Source of the DNA: Lentisalinibacter salinarum
GTDB taxonomy: Bacteria; Pseudomonadota; Gammaproteobacteria; Steroidobacterales; Woeseiaceae
Assembly: GCF_040706555.1 (NCBI RefSeq)
Contig: NZ_JAPDRH010000003.1
Coordinates: 930,001-994,000, forward strand
Direction of reading: 5' to 3'
DNA length: 64,000 nt
Shown piece by piece: positions 40,777 to 53,428 of this stretch (position 1 is the stretch's first letter; every line of letters starts with the position of its first letter). The notes beneath the pieces were generated by a model, which saw nothing but the letters and a program-made list of their open reading frames with translations, was not told the DNA's origin and ran no database searches. Made by a program: the position numbers and the translations under genes.

Positions 40777-42087
40777 ATGCTTCTTCGTCGCCTTCTGTCC
40801 GTCCTTACGCCAATCCTCGTTGCAACCGCCGCGGCTGGTCTGCCCGCCGCCTCCGCCGCCACCACCAAACTCGTCCACGCCGGCACGCTGCTGGCGGTGC
40901 CCGGCCAGCCGCCGGAGCGGGAGCGGACCCTCGTCATCGTCGACGAGCGCATCAGCGAGGTGAGGAAGGGCTACGCGGACCCTGCCGACTTCGAAGGCGA
41001 AGTCGAGGTCGTGGACCTGAAGGACTTCTTCGTGCTGCCCGGGCTGATGGATATGCACGTACATCTGCAGGGCGAGCTCGGCCCCGAGAACGACAGCGAG
41101 GCGCTCCGCCTCTCGCCCCAGCAGCTGCAGATGCGCAGCGTCATGTATGCCATGCGCACGCTCGAGGCCGGCTTCACGACGCTGCGCGACGTCGGCAGCT
41201 CCGAGCAGGAGATGTATGCGTTGCGCGACGGCATCGAGAGCGGCTGGATCGAGGGGCCGCGCATCATCGCCGCCGGCGGCGTCGGCATCACCGGCGGCCA
41301 CGCCGACGTGAGCGGCATGAAACCGGAACTGATGGCGTTCTATACGGATGCCTCGATCTGCGACGGCCCCTACGATTGCCGCCGCGCCACCCGCGACGCC
41401 ATCAAATACGGCGCGGACCTGATCAAGATCACCTCGACGGGCGGCGTACTGACCGACCGCGCCACCGGTACCGGCCAGCAGATGGAGATGGACGAACTCC
41501 GCGAGGTGGTGCGGGCCGCGAACCGCATGGGCCGCAAGGTGGCCTCGCATGCCCACGCCGCGGAGGGCATCATCGCGGCTCTCGAGGCAGGCGTCGACAG
41601 TATCGAGCACGGCACCTACGTCAACGACGAGGCCATCGCCCTGTTCCGGGAGACCGGCGCCTACCTGGTGCCCACCCTGCTGGCCGGCGCTACGGTGAAG
41701 CAGATGGCCGAGGAGTCGGATTTCATGCGGCCGGCCATCCGTGAGAAGGCCATCCGCGTGGGCCGAGAGATGAAGAACAACTTCGGCAAGGCGCACCGGG
41801 CGGGCGTGAAGGTGGCCTTCGGCACCGACAGCGGCGTATCGAAGCACGGCCACAACGCGCAGGAAGCCGTACTCATGGTGGAAGCCGGGATGAGCGCGGA
41901 AGACGTGATCGTGGCCGCGACCGTCAACGCCGCGGACCTGATCGACATGACGGACGACCTCGGCACGCTTGAGAAGGGCAAATACGCGGACGTCATAGCC
42001 GTCGACGGCTCGCCGCTGGACGACATCGCCGAACTGCTGGACGTGGACTTCGTGATGAAGGGCGGCAAGGTGTTCAAGACGCCGTGA
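40777..42087 (+). CDS. Exported amidohydrolase-family metallohydrolase
   Basis: 436 residues. Signal peptide to about residue 28. Metal-dependent hydrolase signatures: MDMHVHLQGE (H94 and H96), KITSTGGVLTDRATGTG near 215 (metal-bridging lysine region), ASHAHAAEGI near 260, SIEHGTYV near 278 and the catalytic aspartate in VAFGTDSGVSKHG near 350. Closest to the Xaa-Pro dipeptidase/imidazolonepropionase-like branch with periplasmic members. TATACT at 40735-40740 may be its -10 element. Confidence 0.92.
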   Translation: MLLRRLLSVLTPILVATAAAGLPAASAATTKLVHAGTLLAVPGQPPERERTLVIVDERISEVRKGYADPADFEGEVEVVDLKDFFVLPGLMDMHVHLQGELGPENDSEALRLSPQQLQMRSVMYAMRTLEAGFTTLRDVGSSEQEMYALRDGIESGWIEGPRIIAAGGVGITGGHADVSGMKPELMAFYTDASICDGPYDCRRATRDAIKYGADLIKITSTGGVLTDRATGTGQQMEMDELREVVRAANRMGRKVASHAHAAEGIIAALEAGVDSIEHGTYVNDEAIALFRETGAYLVPTLLAGATVKQMAEESDFMRPAIREKAIRVGREMKNNFGKAHRAGVKVAFGTDSGVSKHGHNAQEAVLMVEAGMSAEDVIVAATVNAADLIDMTDDLGTLEKGKYADVIAVDGSPLDDIAELLDVDFVMKGGKVFKTP

Positions 42088-42114
42088 ACGAATGCCCGGG
42101 GCGACAGTGCGCGA

Positions 42115-43218
42115 TCACCGCATGGTGACCGCGACCTTGCCCGTCGCCTTTCCGGACTTCCAGTACTCGATGGCGGCCGGGAGCTCGTCCAGAGTGAACG
42201 TTCGATCGACCACGGGCGCCAGCGCTCCGTCGCGCATCAGTTCGCCGAGGCGGATTGCATCGTCCCGTGTCATGTACGCGAGCATCGTCCCGACCTGCTG
42301 GTCGACGAACGGCGACATCAGCGCGGAGTCGATCATCGGCTTCAGCGGCGCCAGCCAGTCGCCCTTGGGACCGCCCACGATCACCAGCCGGCCATCGGGC
42401 TCGAGGACCTGCGTATTCTCCCGCACGGAACGGTTGCCGACCAGGTCGATGATCACGTCGTAACGGCGCTCGCTGTCAGTGTAGTCTTGCTGCCGGTAAT
42501 CGATGACCTGATCGGCGCCGATGGACCGCACCACGTCCATTTTGGCTGCGCTGCAGACGCCGGTGACCTCGGCGCCCATGGCGTGGGCGATCTGGACGGC
42601 GAAGGTACCGACGCCACCGGACGCGCCGTTGATCAGGACCGTCTCGCCGGCCTCCAGCGCACCGTGATCCCGCAACGCCTGGATAGCGGTGAAGCCCGCG
42701 ATGCCGACGGCGGCTGCCTGCTCGAAGGAGACGTTCGCGGGCTTCGCCGCTACGGGTCCGCCTTCGGCGACGGTGAGATACTCTGCGAACGAGCCGGTTG
42801 CGCCGCCGAAGACCTCGTCTCCTGGGGAGAATCGCGTCACATCCGCCCCGACCGCGACCACGGTCCCGGAGAAATCCGCGCCGAGCCGGATTTCATTCGG
42901 CCTGCCCAGCCCGGTCATGAGCCGCATGAAATACGGCGAGCCGGTCATGAAGTGCCAATCGTAGGGGTTGATGGCTGCGGCGGCGACCCTGACCAGCAAC
43001 TCGTCGTCGGCCGGCACCGGCCGGTCGCGCCGCTCCAGGCTGAGCACCTCGGTGGTGCCGTAACATCGATAGACCCATGCCCGCATCGCGTCGCCGGACT
43101 CCGCATCCGGCGGCGTCTCCGGGCAAGGCGCCTCGTGACTGAGCACGAAAGCGATGGCCGCCACCGCGACGACGAGAACGGCGACGGTTCCCGTCAGGAT
43201 CTTGTAGCGGAGTTTCAT
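42115..43218 (-). CDS. Membrane-anchored zinc-free MDR oxidoreductase (quinone-reductase-like)
   Basis: 367 residues. A transmembrane segment (TGTVAVLVVAVAAIAFVLS, residues 9-27) precedes a complete medium-chain dehydrogenase: NPYDWHFMTG near 97, GADFSGTVVAVGADVTRFSPGDEVFG near 125, NADPH loop INGASGGVGTFAVQIAHAMGA near 205 and C-terminal GKATGKVAVTMR. Zinc ligands are absent, as in quinone oxidoreductase-type members. The N-terminal anchor is unusual for this family. Start ATG 43218 after GGGAGAG. Confidence 0.9.
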   Translation of the reverse strand: MKLRYKILTGTVAVLVVAVAAIAFVLSHEAPCPETPPDAESGDAMRAWVYRCYGTTEVLSLERRDRPVPADDELLVRVAAAAINPYDWHFMTGSPYFMRLMTGLGRPNEIRLGADFSGTVVAVGADVTRFSPGDEVFGGATGSFAEYLTVAEGGPVAAKPANVSFEQAAAVGIAGFTAIQALRDHGALEAGETVLINGASGGVGTFAVQIAHAMGAEVTGVCSAAKMDVVRSIGADQVIDYRQQDYTDSERRYDVIIDLVGNRSVRENTQVLEPDGRLVIVGGPKGDWLAPLKPMIDSALMSPFVDQQVGTMLAYMTRDDAIRLGELMRDGALAPVVDRTFTLDELPAAIEYWKSGKATGKVAVTMR

Positions 43219-43364
43219 GGAACTCTCCCGGGCAACCACAAAAGCGTGGACCGCGGCATTCTAACCGCTCCGTGACGCGAGTAGTGGTCGGCACGCGAGA
43301 AGGCCGATTGACAGGTATCCGCACAATCGCTGTCATGGTCGCATCATGTTCTTCCGGAGTAATC

Positions 43365-43787
43365 ATGACCAACACCTCCGACATATCCGAGGAGCAGGCA
43401 GATGCCTGGCTGAGCCGCTACGGCGAGGTGTGGCAAGCCGGTGACGCGGACGCGGTTACCGCGCTTTTCAGCGGGGACGCGATTTACCACGAGGACCCCT
43501 TCGAACCGCCTATGCAGGGCCGCGATGCCATCCGACGCTACTGGCAGGAAGGGGCCGCCGACGCCCAGGCAGAGGTGTCTTTCCGCCACGCGGTCTTGGC
43601 CGTGGCCGGCGATCAGTGTTTCGCCCACTGGCAGGCGTGGTTCACCCGCGTGCGGGATGGCAGCCGGATTCGGCTGGACGGCACGTTCCGCCTGAAATTC
43701 CGCCGCGGCGACGACGGCACGGTGCTGTGCACCTCGCTGCAGGAATGGTGGCACCGGCGGGAGGCGCCCGCGCCCGGAAACGCCTAG
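43365..43787 (+). CDS. SnoaL-like / NTF2-fold protein
   Basis: 140 residues. ADAWLSRYGEVWQAGDADAVTALFSGDAIYHEDPF then GRDAIRRYWQEGAADAQAEVSF match the NTF2-like cone fold typical of SnoaL-type and polyketide-cyclase-like proteins; HWQAWFTR and LDGTFRLKFRRGDDG supply the later strands. Ligand unknown. GGAGT precedes ATG 43365. Convergent with the LVIVD lipoprotein gene, overlapping its end by 4 bp. Confidence 0.8.
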   Translation: MTNTSDISEEQADAWLSRYGEVWQAGDADAVTALFSGDAIYHEDPFEPPMQGRDAIRRYWQEGAADAQAEVSFRHAVLAVAGDQCFAHWQAWFTRVRDGSRIRLDGTFRLKFRRGDDGTVLCTSLQEWWHRREAPAPGNA

Positions 43788-45073
43788 TCCGGCGTCAGGA
43801 CGAACAGCCCGTACCGCTTGTCACTGACCAGGACGTTGCCGGACGGCAGCCAGGGATAGACGCTCCAGGCGCCGGAGAACTCCACCGAGTCGTCGTCCGG
43901 GTAGGTATCGAAGTACGCGATCTCCTGCAGCCCTCCCGCGGCCAGGTCGCCGAATTCCAGTATCCGCAGCCCGGAGGTGTAGTTCGCCTGGTAGACCCGG
44001 CTGCCACGCACGTAGAGGTTGTGGTCGATGGAAGGGGTCGGCCCCTCGTACGCGAACAGGAAGCGGGGCGCGTCGAGATCCGATACGTCGAATACGTGGG
44101 TCCGCGTGGGAACGCCGCGGCGCGACTCGTCGGTCTCGTCGCCGAGCAGGAAGAAGCGATGATCCTCGGTGAGCCAGCCCTGATGGGCATAGCCCGATTC
44201 CGGATAGGGGGTGAGCGACAACTGCAGCGGAGAAGACTTCAGCGCCACGTCGACGATCTCCAGCCGGGCGACGCCGTCCGCGGGCGCCGCCGGATCCGGG
44301 CTCTCCAGATTCGCCGAACCGAAGCAGATCTGGCTGCCGGCGTGCTCGACATCCGGGCCGCGGTAGACCACGCACTGGGTGTCATGGGTGTCGACGGCGG
44401 TGTGGCAGCCCGCGAACATCGGGTTGATCGGCGTGCGCACGTCTATCATGTGCAGGCCGTGGTCGCAGCCGCCGGGACCCTCGGCACCGACGGCGTAGGC
44501 GAATCCGCTCTCCTCGTCGATAGCGAGATTGTGCGCGGAGCCGATGTCGACATAGACGTTGTCGGCCGCGAAGGTCTGCGGCGCCGTGACGCCGCGCAGG
44601 CGGCTGAGGTCGAACACCTGCATGCCGTGGGCGCCGGCGGCATCGGCCACGATGAAGGCGTGGCCTTCGTGCACCTTAATGTCCCGCCACGTGCTGTTGA
44701 CGGTCGCGGTCGGCAACCGGCCGAGGAAGACCGGCGCCTCGGGGTCGGTCACGTCGACGAAGGCGGTGCCGTTGGTCAGGCCCATCAGCGCGTACTCGGC
44801 GCCGGTCTGCGGGTCCGCCCAGGCCCACACGTCGTTGCCGGCATTGCCGCCCATCTCGGCGATCGGCACGCGCGAGGCGAGGGAGACACCCGCGCAGGCG
44901 AAACCGCCGGCTGCCCCGGCCACGCAGTCGTCGGGCCCCGTGGACAGCGTCGGCGGCGGGTCCGGAGGCGCCGGGGCCGATGCGGTGCCTCCGCCGCCAC
45001 CGCCGCCTCCGCAGGCGGTCAGGGCGGACGCGAGCGAGAGACAGGCGATCGCATGGATGGCTGCACGATTCAT
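43784..45073 (-). CDS. LVIVD-repeat lipoprotein (choice-of-anchor B family)
   Basis: 429 residues. Lipoprotein signal (LSLASALTAC) followed by an eight-glycine run and a Pro-rich linker. The body is a beta-propeller-like array of LVIVD-type repeats (TAFVDVTDPEAPVFLGRLP; GMQVFDLSRLRG; LHMIDVRTPINPMFAGC; THVFDVSDLDAPRFLFAYEG; LRILEFGDLAAGG) as in choice-of-anchor B proteins. Probably surface- or periplasm-exposed at the outer membrane; ligand unknown. Its start overlaps the stop of an upstream XRE regulator by four bases. Confidence 0.88.
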   Translation of the reverse strand: MNRAAIHAIACLSLASALTACGGGGGGGGTASAPAPPDPPPTLSTGPDDCVAGAAGGFACAGVSLASRVPIAEMGGNAGNDVWAWADPQTGAEYALMGLTNGTAFVDVTDPEAPVFLGRLPTATVNSTWRDIKVHEGHAFIVADAAGAHGMQVFDLSRLRGVTAPQTFAADNVYVDIGSAHNLAIDEESGFAYAVGAEGPGGCDHGLHMIDVRTPINPMFAGCHTAVDTHDTQCVVYRGPDVEHAGSQICFGSANLESPDPAAPADGVARLEIVDVALKSSPLQLSLTPYPESGYAHQGWLTEDHRFFLLGDETDESRRGVPTRTHVFDVSDLDAPRFLFAYEGPTPSIDHNLYVRGSRVYQANYTSGLRILEFGDLAAGGLQEIAYFDTYPDDDSVEFSGAWSVYPWLPSGNVLVSDKRYGLFVLTPD

Positions 45074-45882
45074 GAGGCTACCCTCGTGAAGAAGTCCGCC
45101 GTTTTCGCATCCGTGGGATAGAAGGCTTCGATGCGGAGTTCGTCGGTCGTCACATCCTGGGGCGTGCCGAAGGTCGACATCACGGAGAACAGGCTCAACT
45201 CCAGGCCGTCGATGTTCAGCTCGAGGGGCAGGACGGGCAGCAGGCTCTCCATGACCGGACCCCCGTCCGCCACCGGCCCCGCCAGCTCGAGCAGGCGCGA
45301 GAACCAATTCTGCACTTTCGGGTCGTCGGTCGCCAACGCCTCGCTGCGCAGCCGGCGCACGAAGGACGGCATGATCTCGTCCCAGTTGACGATGAAGCGC
45401 CTGAGTCCGCGCGGGTGGACGGTCAGGAGCGCAAGATTCAGCGCGTCGTCCACGGCGACCTCCTCGAGCATGGCTCCGGGGTCGCCCCCCGCGCCCAGCA
45501 GCCTCCCGGCCGCCCGGTTCTGCATCCGCACGTTCCAGAGGCGGTCCACGACCACGGCCGGCAGTGGTTCGTGATGGTCGAGGATGCGCTTGAGCGCCTG
45601 CAGCACCGGCTGCATCACGGGCTCTTCGAGTCCGCTCTCGCCGTACACGGGCGCGTAGCCGGCGGCGCGCAGCAGGACATTCCGTTCGCGCAGCGGAATC
45701 TCCATGGCATCGGACAGCCGCAGGACCATCTCGCGGCTCGGTGTGCTGCGGCCGGTCTCGAGCCAGCTGACGTGGCGTTGCGAGACGTCTGCGGCCAGCG
45801 CCAGATCCAGCTGCGAGAGGTTCCTGAAACGGCGCCACTGGCGGCAGAGCGACGGAAAGTTCCGGGCTTGAACAGGCGGCAT
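45070..45882 (-). CDS. XRE-family regulator with MmyB-like ligand domain
   Basis: 270 residues. N-terminal HTH (FRNLSQLDLALAADVSQRHVSWLETGRSTPSREMVLRLSDAMEIPLRERNVLLRAAGYAP, residues 18-80), then the MmyB-like domain that in relatives binds fatty acid (PAVVVDRLWNVRMQNRAAGRLLG near 105). GGGAGGGAGT precedes ATG 45882. Co-transcribed and translationally coupled with the LVIVD lipoprotein. Confidence 0.9.
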   Translation of the reverse strand: MPPVQARNFPSLCRQWRRFRNLSQLDLALAADVSQRHVSWLETGRSTPSREMVLRLSDAMEIPLRERNVLLRAAGYAPVYGESGLEEPVMQPVLQALKRILDHHEPLPAVVVDRLWNVRMQNRAAGRLLGAGGDPGAMLEEVAVDDALNLALLTVHPRGLRRFIVNWDEIMPSFVRRLRSEALATDDPKVQNWFSRLLELAGPVADGGPVMESLLPVLPLELNIDGLELSLFSVMSTFGTPQDVTTDELRIEAFYPTDAKTADFFTRVAS

Positions 45883-46005
45883 AAGGACTCCCTCCCCGGG
45901 AGCGACTATCCCCGCCGTGCCCGGCCGGTTCAATGACCCGCGAGGTAATTGCGGGGATTCACTCCCCCGAAGAGCATAGCGCGAAACCCGACCGAGGAGC
46001 GCGCA

Positions 46006-46320
46006 ATGAACCATCCGTTAAGACACGGCCGGCTACTCGCCATCGTCCTGCTGATCCCGTTCGGCCTGATCTCGGCTTACGCCGTGTACCGGGTGGGCTA
46101 TACCGGCATTCTCACCCACGCGCTGGACGGCCCGGCAGGCTGGCAGCTCGCCGCGGACCTCGTCGTCGCACTGGTGCTGGTTCTCGCCTGGCTGATACCG
46201 ACGGCGCGACAGGAGGGCCGCAGTCCCTGGCCGTGGGTGGCCATGACACTATTCCTGGGGTCTTTCGGCCCCCTGCTCTATCTCGCCACCCGGAGGGGGC
46301 GGCAGGCCGGGTCCGGCTGA
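46006..46320 (+). CDS. DUF2834-like small membrane protein
   Basis: 104 residues, three membrane segments; LLIPFGLISAYAVYRVGYTGIL, then GWQLAADLVVALVLVLAWLIPTARQEGRSPWPWVAMTLFLGSFGPLLYLATRR fit the DUF2834 pattern of an internal DLxxAL and a late GSxGPLLYL. No function known. GAGGAG upstream of ATG 46006. Divergent from the XRE regulator. Confidence 0.75.
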   Translation: MNHPLRHGRLLAIVLLIPFGLISAYAVYRVGYTGILTHALDGPAGWQLAADLVVALVLVLAWLIPTARQEGRSPWPWVAMTLFLGSFGPLLYLATRRGRQAGSG

Positions 46321-46353
46321 GCGGCATGCGGCAGACACGGCGGAGCCGCTTCG

Positions 46354-46614
46354 TCAGTCGTCGCCGTCTCTGGGTCCGTAGGTGCGAACGAGGACGGCCA
46401 GCGGCGCAAACATGACGAGGATCACCGGTGCGCCGAACTGCGCGTACAGCGCCTCCATATCGCGCCAGACCATGGCGGGCAGCAGAATGGCAGCGAGGCC
46501 GAGCCCCACGCCGAAGCAGGTGCGGAGGAAATCGGTCAGCAGAACGGACAGAGGGGCGCGCGACGGCTCGTCGCCGTAGGAAGAGTGGCGTTGAGCGGGT
46601 CCGTCAATCGCCAT
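46354..46614 (-). CDS. Short membrane protein, unknown
   Basis: 86 residues with two hydrophobic segments (FLRTCFGVGLGLAAILLPAMVW and FGAPVILVMFAPLAVLVRTYG) and a polar N-terminus. No family recognised. Start at ATG 46614 is chosen for lack of an alternative close by; no convincing ribosome site. Convergent with the DUF2834 gene. Could be a chance frame. Confidence 0.45.
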   Translation of the reverse strand: MAIDGPAQRHSSYGDEPSRAPLSVLLTDFLRTCFGVGLGLAAILLPAMVWRDMEALYAQFGAPVILVMFAPLAVLVRTYGPRDGDD

Positions 46615-46735
46615 GGCGATGTCGGAAACCGGGAGAGCGATGTCGACGTTCGTGACGCATGGGTCCTGTATACCGCGAACGGCGCGGCCGATGCGCTGCA
46701 CTGTTTCACACTTCGCGCCGGTCCCGCAGCAACGG

Positions 46736-47668
46736 TCACGGCCGTGCGTAGCGCAGCGGCCGCAGGGCATCGATATGCTCCGGCGACAGGCCGCAGCAGC
46801 CGCCCACGATCTGCACCCCGTCCGCGACCCACTCCGACGCATGGCGCAGGAATTCGCCGGGCGGGATCACCTCCTCGAACTGCCATTCCGGCATGCGGAA
46901 AAAGCCGGAGTCCGGGTAAGCCAGCAGCGGACCTTCATAGTGATTGCGCAGGATGGCGAGTGCGTCGGCCACCAGGTGAGACGGCGTGTGCATGACGCCC
47001 GCTGCGGCCACGTCATATTGGTCGAGGACCCCGATGAGTTCCTCGAAGGGGATGTCCCGCTCCGGCGCGTAACTGAGCAGCTGCCCGTCCTCCGCTCTCC
47101 TGGCGGAGAAGCCGGCCCAGACGGGGAGCCCCGTCGCCAGCGCGGCCTCGAACGCCGGACCGATGCGCTCCGGGTAGTACATCATCTCCAGCAGGATGAG
47201 ATCGCATCCGCTGTCGCACAGAAACCCGGCGAGTTCCGTGTAAGCCCCGGCCATGGCTGCCGCGGACGGTGACCGGGCGGTGTCCGGCTGCGCGCTGCCG
47301 GCGACGAACGGCGCCATGTGCGAGAGGGAGCCGCCGACGAGTACGTCGCTGCGGCCGCTCGCCTCGCGCGCCCGATGCGCCGCGTCGACGGCGGCCCGGT
47401 TGATCTCCGCGAAGCGCTCGCCGTAGCCCGCCGGCTCGAGCATGAGACGGGAGGAGGCATAGGTGTTGGCGGTAATGACGTCGGCGCCCGCGGCGATGTA
47501 ATCCCGGTGCACGCGCTCGAGGACGTCGCCGCTCTCGAGCGACGCCGGCCCGCACCAGGCGCCCGGGTCCATCCGCACCCCGCGGCGTTGCAGTTCCGTG
47601 CCGGTGCCGCCGTCCAGAAGGACGATGTCACCGGCCTGAAGTCTCTCCCTGATCGCTCCATAACCCAT
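46736..47668 (-). CDS. Homocysteine S-methyltransferase family protein
   Basis: 310 residues, one Hcy-binding TIM barrel. DGGTGTELQRRGV near residue 20, ANTYASSRLMLE near 65, and the zinc-binding C-terminal VGGCCGLSPEHIDALRP. The first zinc cysteine region of MmuM/BHMT (GxNC) is not seen in the expected form: AAGVMHTPSHLVADAL occupies that place, so activity or substrate may differ. GGAGG precedes ATG 47668. Lies 62 bp downstream of metH on the same strand. Confidence 0.85.
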   Translation of the reverse strand: MGYGAIRERLQAGDIVLLDGGTGTELQRRGVRMDPGAWCGPASLESGDVLERVHRDYIAAGADVITANTYASSRLMLEPAGYGERFAEINRAAVDAAHRAREASGRSDVLVGGSLSHMAPFVAGSAQPDTARSPSAAAMAGAYTELAGFLCDSGCDLILLEMMYYPERIGPAFEAALATGLPVWAGFSARRAEDGQLLSYAPERDIPFEELIGVLDQYDVAAAGVMHTPSHLVADALAILRNHYEGPLLAYPDSGFFRMPEWQFEEVIPPGEFLRHASEWVADGVQIVGGCCGLSPEHIDALRPLRYARP

Positions 47669-47730
47669 ATCCGGCCTCCATGGCTGAAGTGCTCCGGCAC
47701 GCCGGAGGACGCCCGGATTGCCAGAGGGTA

Positions 47731-51438
<3,708 letters not shown>

Positions 51439-51440
51439 GG

Positions 51441-52355
51441 TCAGGCCGCCGTCGCGCGCTGCGGACGCACGCCCAGCGCATGGCAGATGGCGTAGGTCAG
51501 CTCGGAGCGGTTCAGGGTGTAGAAGTGGAATTCGCGCACGCCGTAGCGCTCGAGTTCGCGGGCCTGCTCGATGGCCACGCTGGCGGCGATGAGCTGGCGC
51601 GTCTCGGCGTCGTCGTCCAGACCGTCGAAGCGGTGCACCAGCCAGTCGGGCACCGTCGCCCCGCAGCCCTCGGCGAAGCGTTGCAGCTGGGGGAAGCGGG
51701 TGATCGGCAGGATGCCGGGAACGATCGGCGCGGCGATGCGTGCAGCCGCGCAGCGGTCGCGGAAGCGCAGGAAGTCCTCGATGTCGAAGAAGAACTGGGT
51801 GATGGCCCGGCTCGCGCCGGCGTCCAGTTTTCGCTTCAGATTGTCCAGGTCGAAGGCGGCGGACGGCGCCTCCGGATGCACCTCGGGATAGGCTGCCACG
51901 GAGACGTCGAAGTCGGCCACCCGCTTCAGGCCCGCCACCAGGTCAGCCGCGTAGGCATAGCCCTCCGGGTGGGGCGTGTAGCCGTCACTGTCCTTCGGCG
52001 GGTCGCCTCTGAGCGCCACGATGTGGCGCACCCCGATGTCCCAGTACCGGCGGGCAATGTCGTCGATCTCGCCCCGGCCGGCGCCGACGCAGGTCAGGTG
52101 GGGCGCCGCCGTCAGGTCGGTCTCGCGCAGGATGCGGTTGACGATGCCATGGGTGCGCTCCCGGGTGGAGCCGTCGGCGCCGTAGGTAACGGAGACGAAG
52201 CGCGGGCGCAGCGGCGCCAGCCGCTCGATGGAGCGCCACAGCGTCTGTTCCATCTTCTCGCTGCCGGGCGGGAAGAACTCGAACGAGACCGCGACGTCCG
52301 GGGCGCTCCGGTCGGCAGCGGGCACGGGTGTGATGGGTGTCTGTGTCATGGCCAT
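51441..52355 (-). CDS. metF: 5,10-methylenetetrahydrofolate reductase
   Basis: 304-residue FAD enzyme producing 5-methyl-THF for MetH. SFEFFPPGSEKMEQTLW near residue 25, VSVTYGADGSTRERT near 55, VALRGDPPKD near 112, and AITQFFFDIEDFLRFRDRC near 185 (folate aspartate/phenylalanine region) are canonical. Directly upstream of metH and 30 bp downstream of the ArsR-methyltransferase gene. Confidence 0.96.
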   Translation of the reverse strand: MAMTQTPITPVPAADRSAPDVAVSFEFFPPGSEKMEQTLWRSIERLAPLRPRFVSVTYGADGSTRERTHGIVNRILRETDLTAAPHLTCVGAGRGEIDDIARRYWDIGVRHIVALRGDPPKDSDGYTPHPEGYAYAADLVAGLKRVADFDVSVAAYPEVHPEAPSAAFDLDNLKRKLDAGASRAITQFFFDIEDFLRFRDRCAAARIAAPIVPGILPITRFPQLQRFAEGCGATVPDWLVHRFDGLDDDAETRQLIAASVAIEQARELERYGVREFHFYTLNRSELTYAICHALGVRPQRATAA

Positions 52356-52385
52356 GTTTCTCTTGATCCTCGAGGTCCCGATCCT

Positions 52386-53303
52386 TCAGGCGGCCTGCCG
52401 TCGTGCCGGCGTTGCCACGGAGACCAGCCAGACCGGCTGTCGCGCCGGCACCGGACGCGGCCGGCCGAGGGCGAGTCCGGCATCACCGGCCAGCCCGGCG
52501 ATCCAGCGCGCCCGGGCCTCGGCGGAGGCGCGAACATTCGCTTCGGCCGCCCCCCCTGCGAGCGGCTCGATCAGGAGTAGCCGCCCGCCGGGAGCCAGCA
52601 CCCGTGCGGCCTCGGCCACGGCCTGTTCCGGCGTACTCGAATGCCCGAGCACCTCGTCGAGGATGACGGTGTCGAATGCGTCGTCGGCGAAATCCAGCCG
52701 GTGCGCGTCGCCGGCACGGATAGTGCAATTGCCGAGGCCGGCCACGGCGAGTTCGGCGCGGGCCTGACGGCGCTGATCGCCGTCGATATCGACCCCCACC
52801 GCCCGGCTTGCCCGGCGGCCCAGCAGCTTCAGCATGCGCGCGCTGCCGGTACCGATATCCAGCAGACGGCCGACCGGCGCCGTGAGCACCGTATCCAGTA
52901 CTGCCCGATGCAGCCCCCGCTCCGCCTCGGTCAGCGGCGCGGCCTCCGGCTCGACGGCCGCCCGACGCTCGGCTTCCGCGAGTTCCGCGTCCCGGGCGAG
53001 CTCCGGCGCCTCGGCCGGCACCAGTTCCAGCAGCTTGCGCACACGCACGGCCCCCGGGCCGGCGGAGGCGGTACGGTAGTAGATCCAGTGGCCGTCCCGG
53101 AAACGTTCCAGCAGACCCGCGTCGCAAAGGAGCTTCAGGTGGCGGGAGATGCGCGGCTGGCTCTGACCGAGCACGCGCACCAGCTCGGAGACCGTGCTCT
53201 CACCCCGGTGGCACAGCGCCAGCAGGCGCAGGCGGGTGGGCTCGGCCACCGCCTTCAGCGCTCGCAGGGTTTCCTCGAAGGGTTCCGCCACCGTCGGCTC
53301 CAT
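52386..53303 (-). CDS. ArsR-family regulator fused to SAM-dependent methyltransferase (SahR-like)
   Basis: 305 residues. N-terminal winged helix (ALKAVAEPTRLRLLALCHRGESTVSELVRVLGQSQPRISRHLKLLCDAGLLERF, residues 13-67), then a class I methyltransferase fold (RLLDIGTGSARMLKLLG near 145, VGVDIDG near 163, VILDEVLGHSS near 205, ARVLAPGGRLLLIEPL near 230). This fusion placed first in a metF-metH operon matches SahR, the S-adenosylhomocysteine-sensing regulator of the methionine cycle, where the methyltransferase fold serves as sensor; that identity is inference. A 16-bp palindrome lies 13 bp upstream. Confidence 0.85.
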   Translation of the reverse strand: MEPTVAEPFEETLRALKAVAEPTRLRLLALCHRGESTVSELVRVLGQSQPRISRHLKLLCDAGLLERFRDGHWIYYRTASAGPGAVRVRKLLELVPAEAPELARDAELAEAERRAAVEPEAAPLTEAERGLHRAVLDTVLTAPVGRLLDIGTGSARMLKLLGRRASRAVGVDIDGDQRRQARAELAVAGLGNCTIRAGDAHRLDFADDAFDTVILDEVLGHSSTPEQAVAEAARVLAPGGRLLLIEPLAGGAAEANVRASAEARARWIAGLAGDAGLALGRPRPVPARQPVWLVSVATPARRQAA

Positions 53304-53315
53304 TTGCTTAAATAT

Positions 53316-53331
53316 ATAAAGATATCTTTAT
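53316..53331. promoter_or_regulatory. 16-bp perfect palindrome, probable operator of the SahR-like regulator
   Basis: ATAAAGAT followed by its exact inverse ATCTTTAT, embedded in the only strongly A/T-rich patch of this region, 13 bp before the regulator start. Position indicates autoregulation and control of metF-metH. Confidence 0.65.
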
Positions 53332-53428
53332 CTTTACTGCCCGATAGTGTATCGCACGTCCCGGGCTCTGTCCCGGCTCATTTGAAATAACGGGAATACA
53401 AGGGGGCGCGAGGGAGCAGTGCGGCGCG

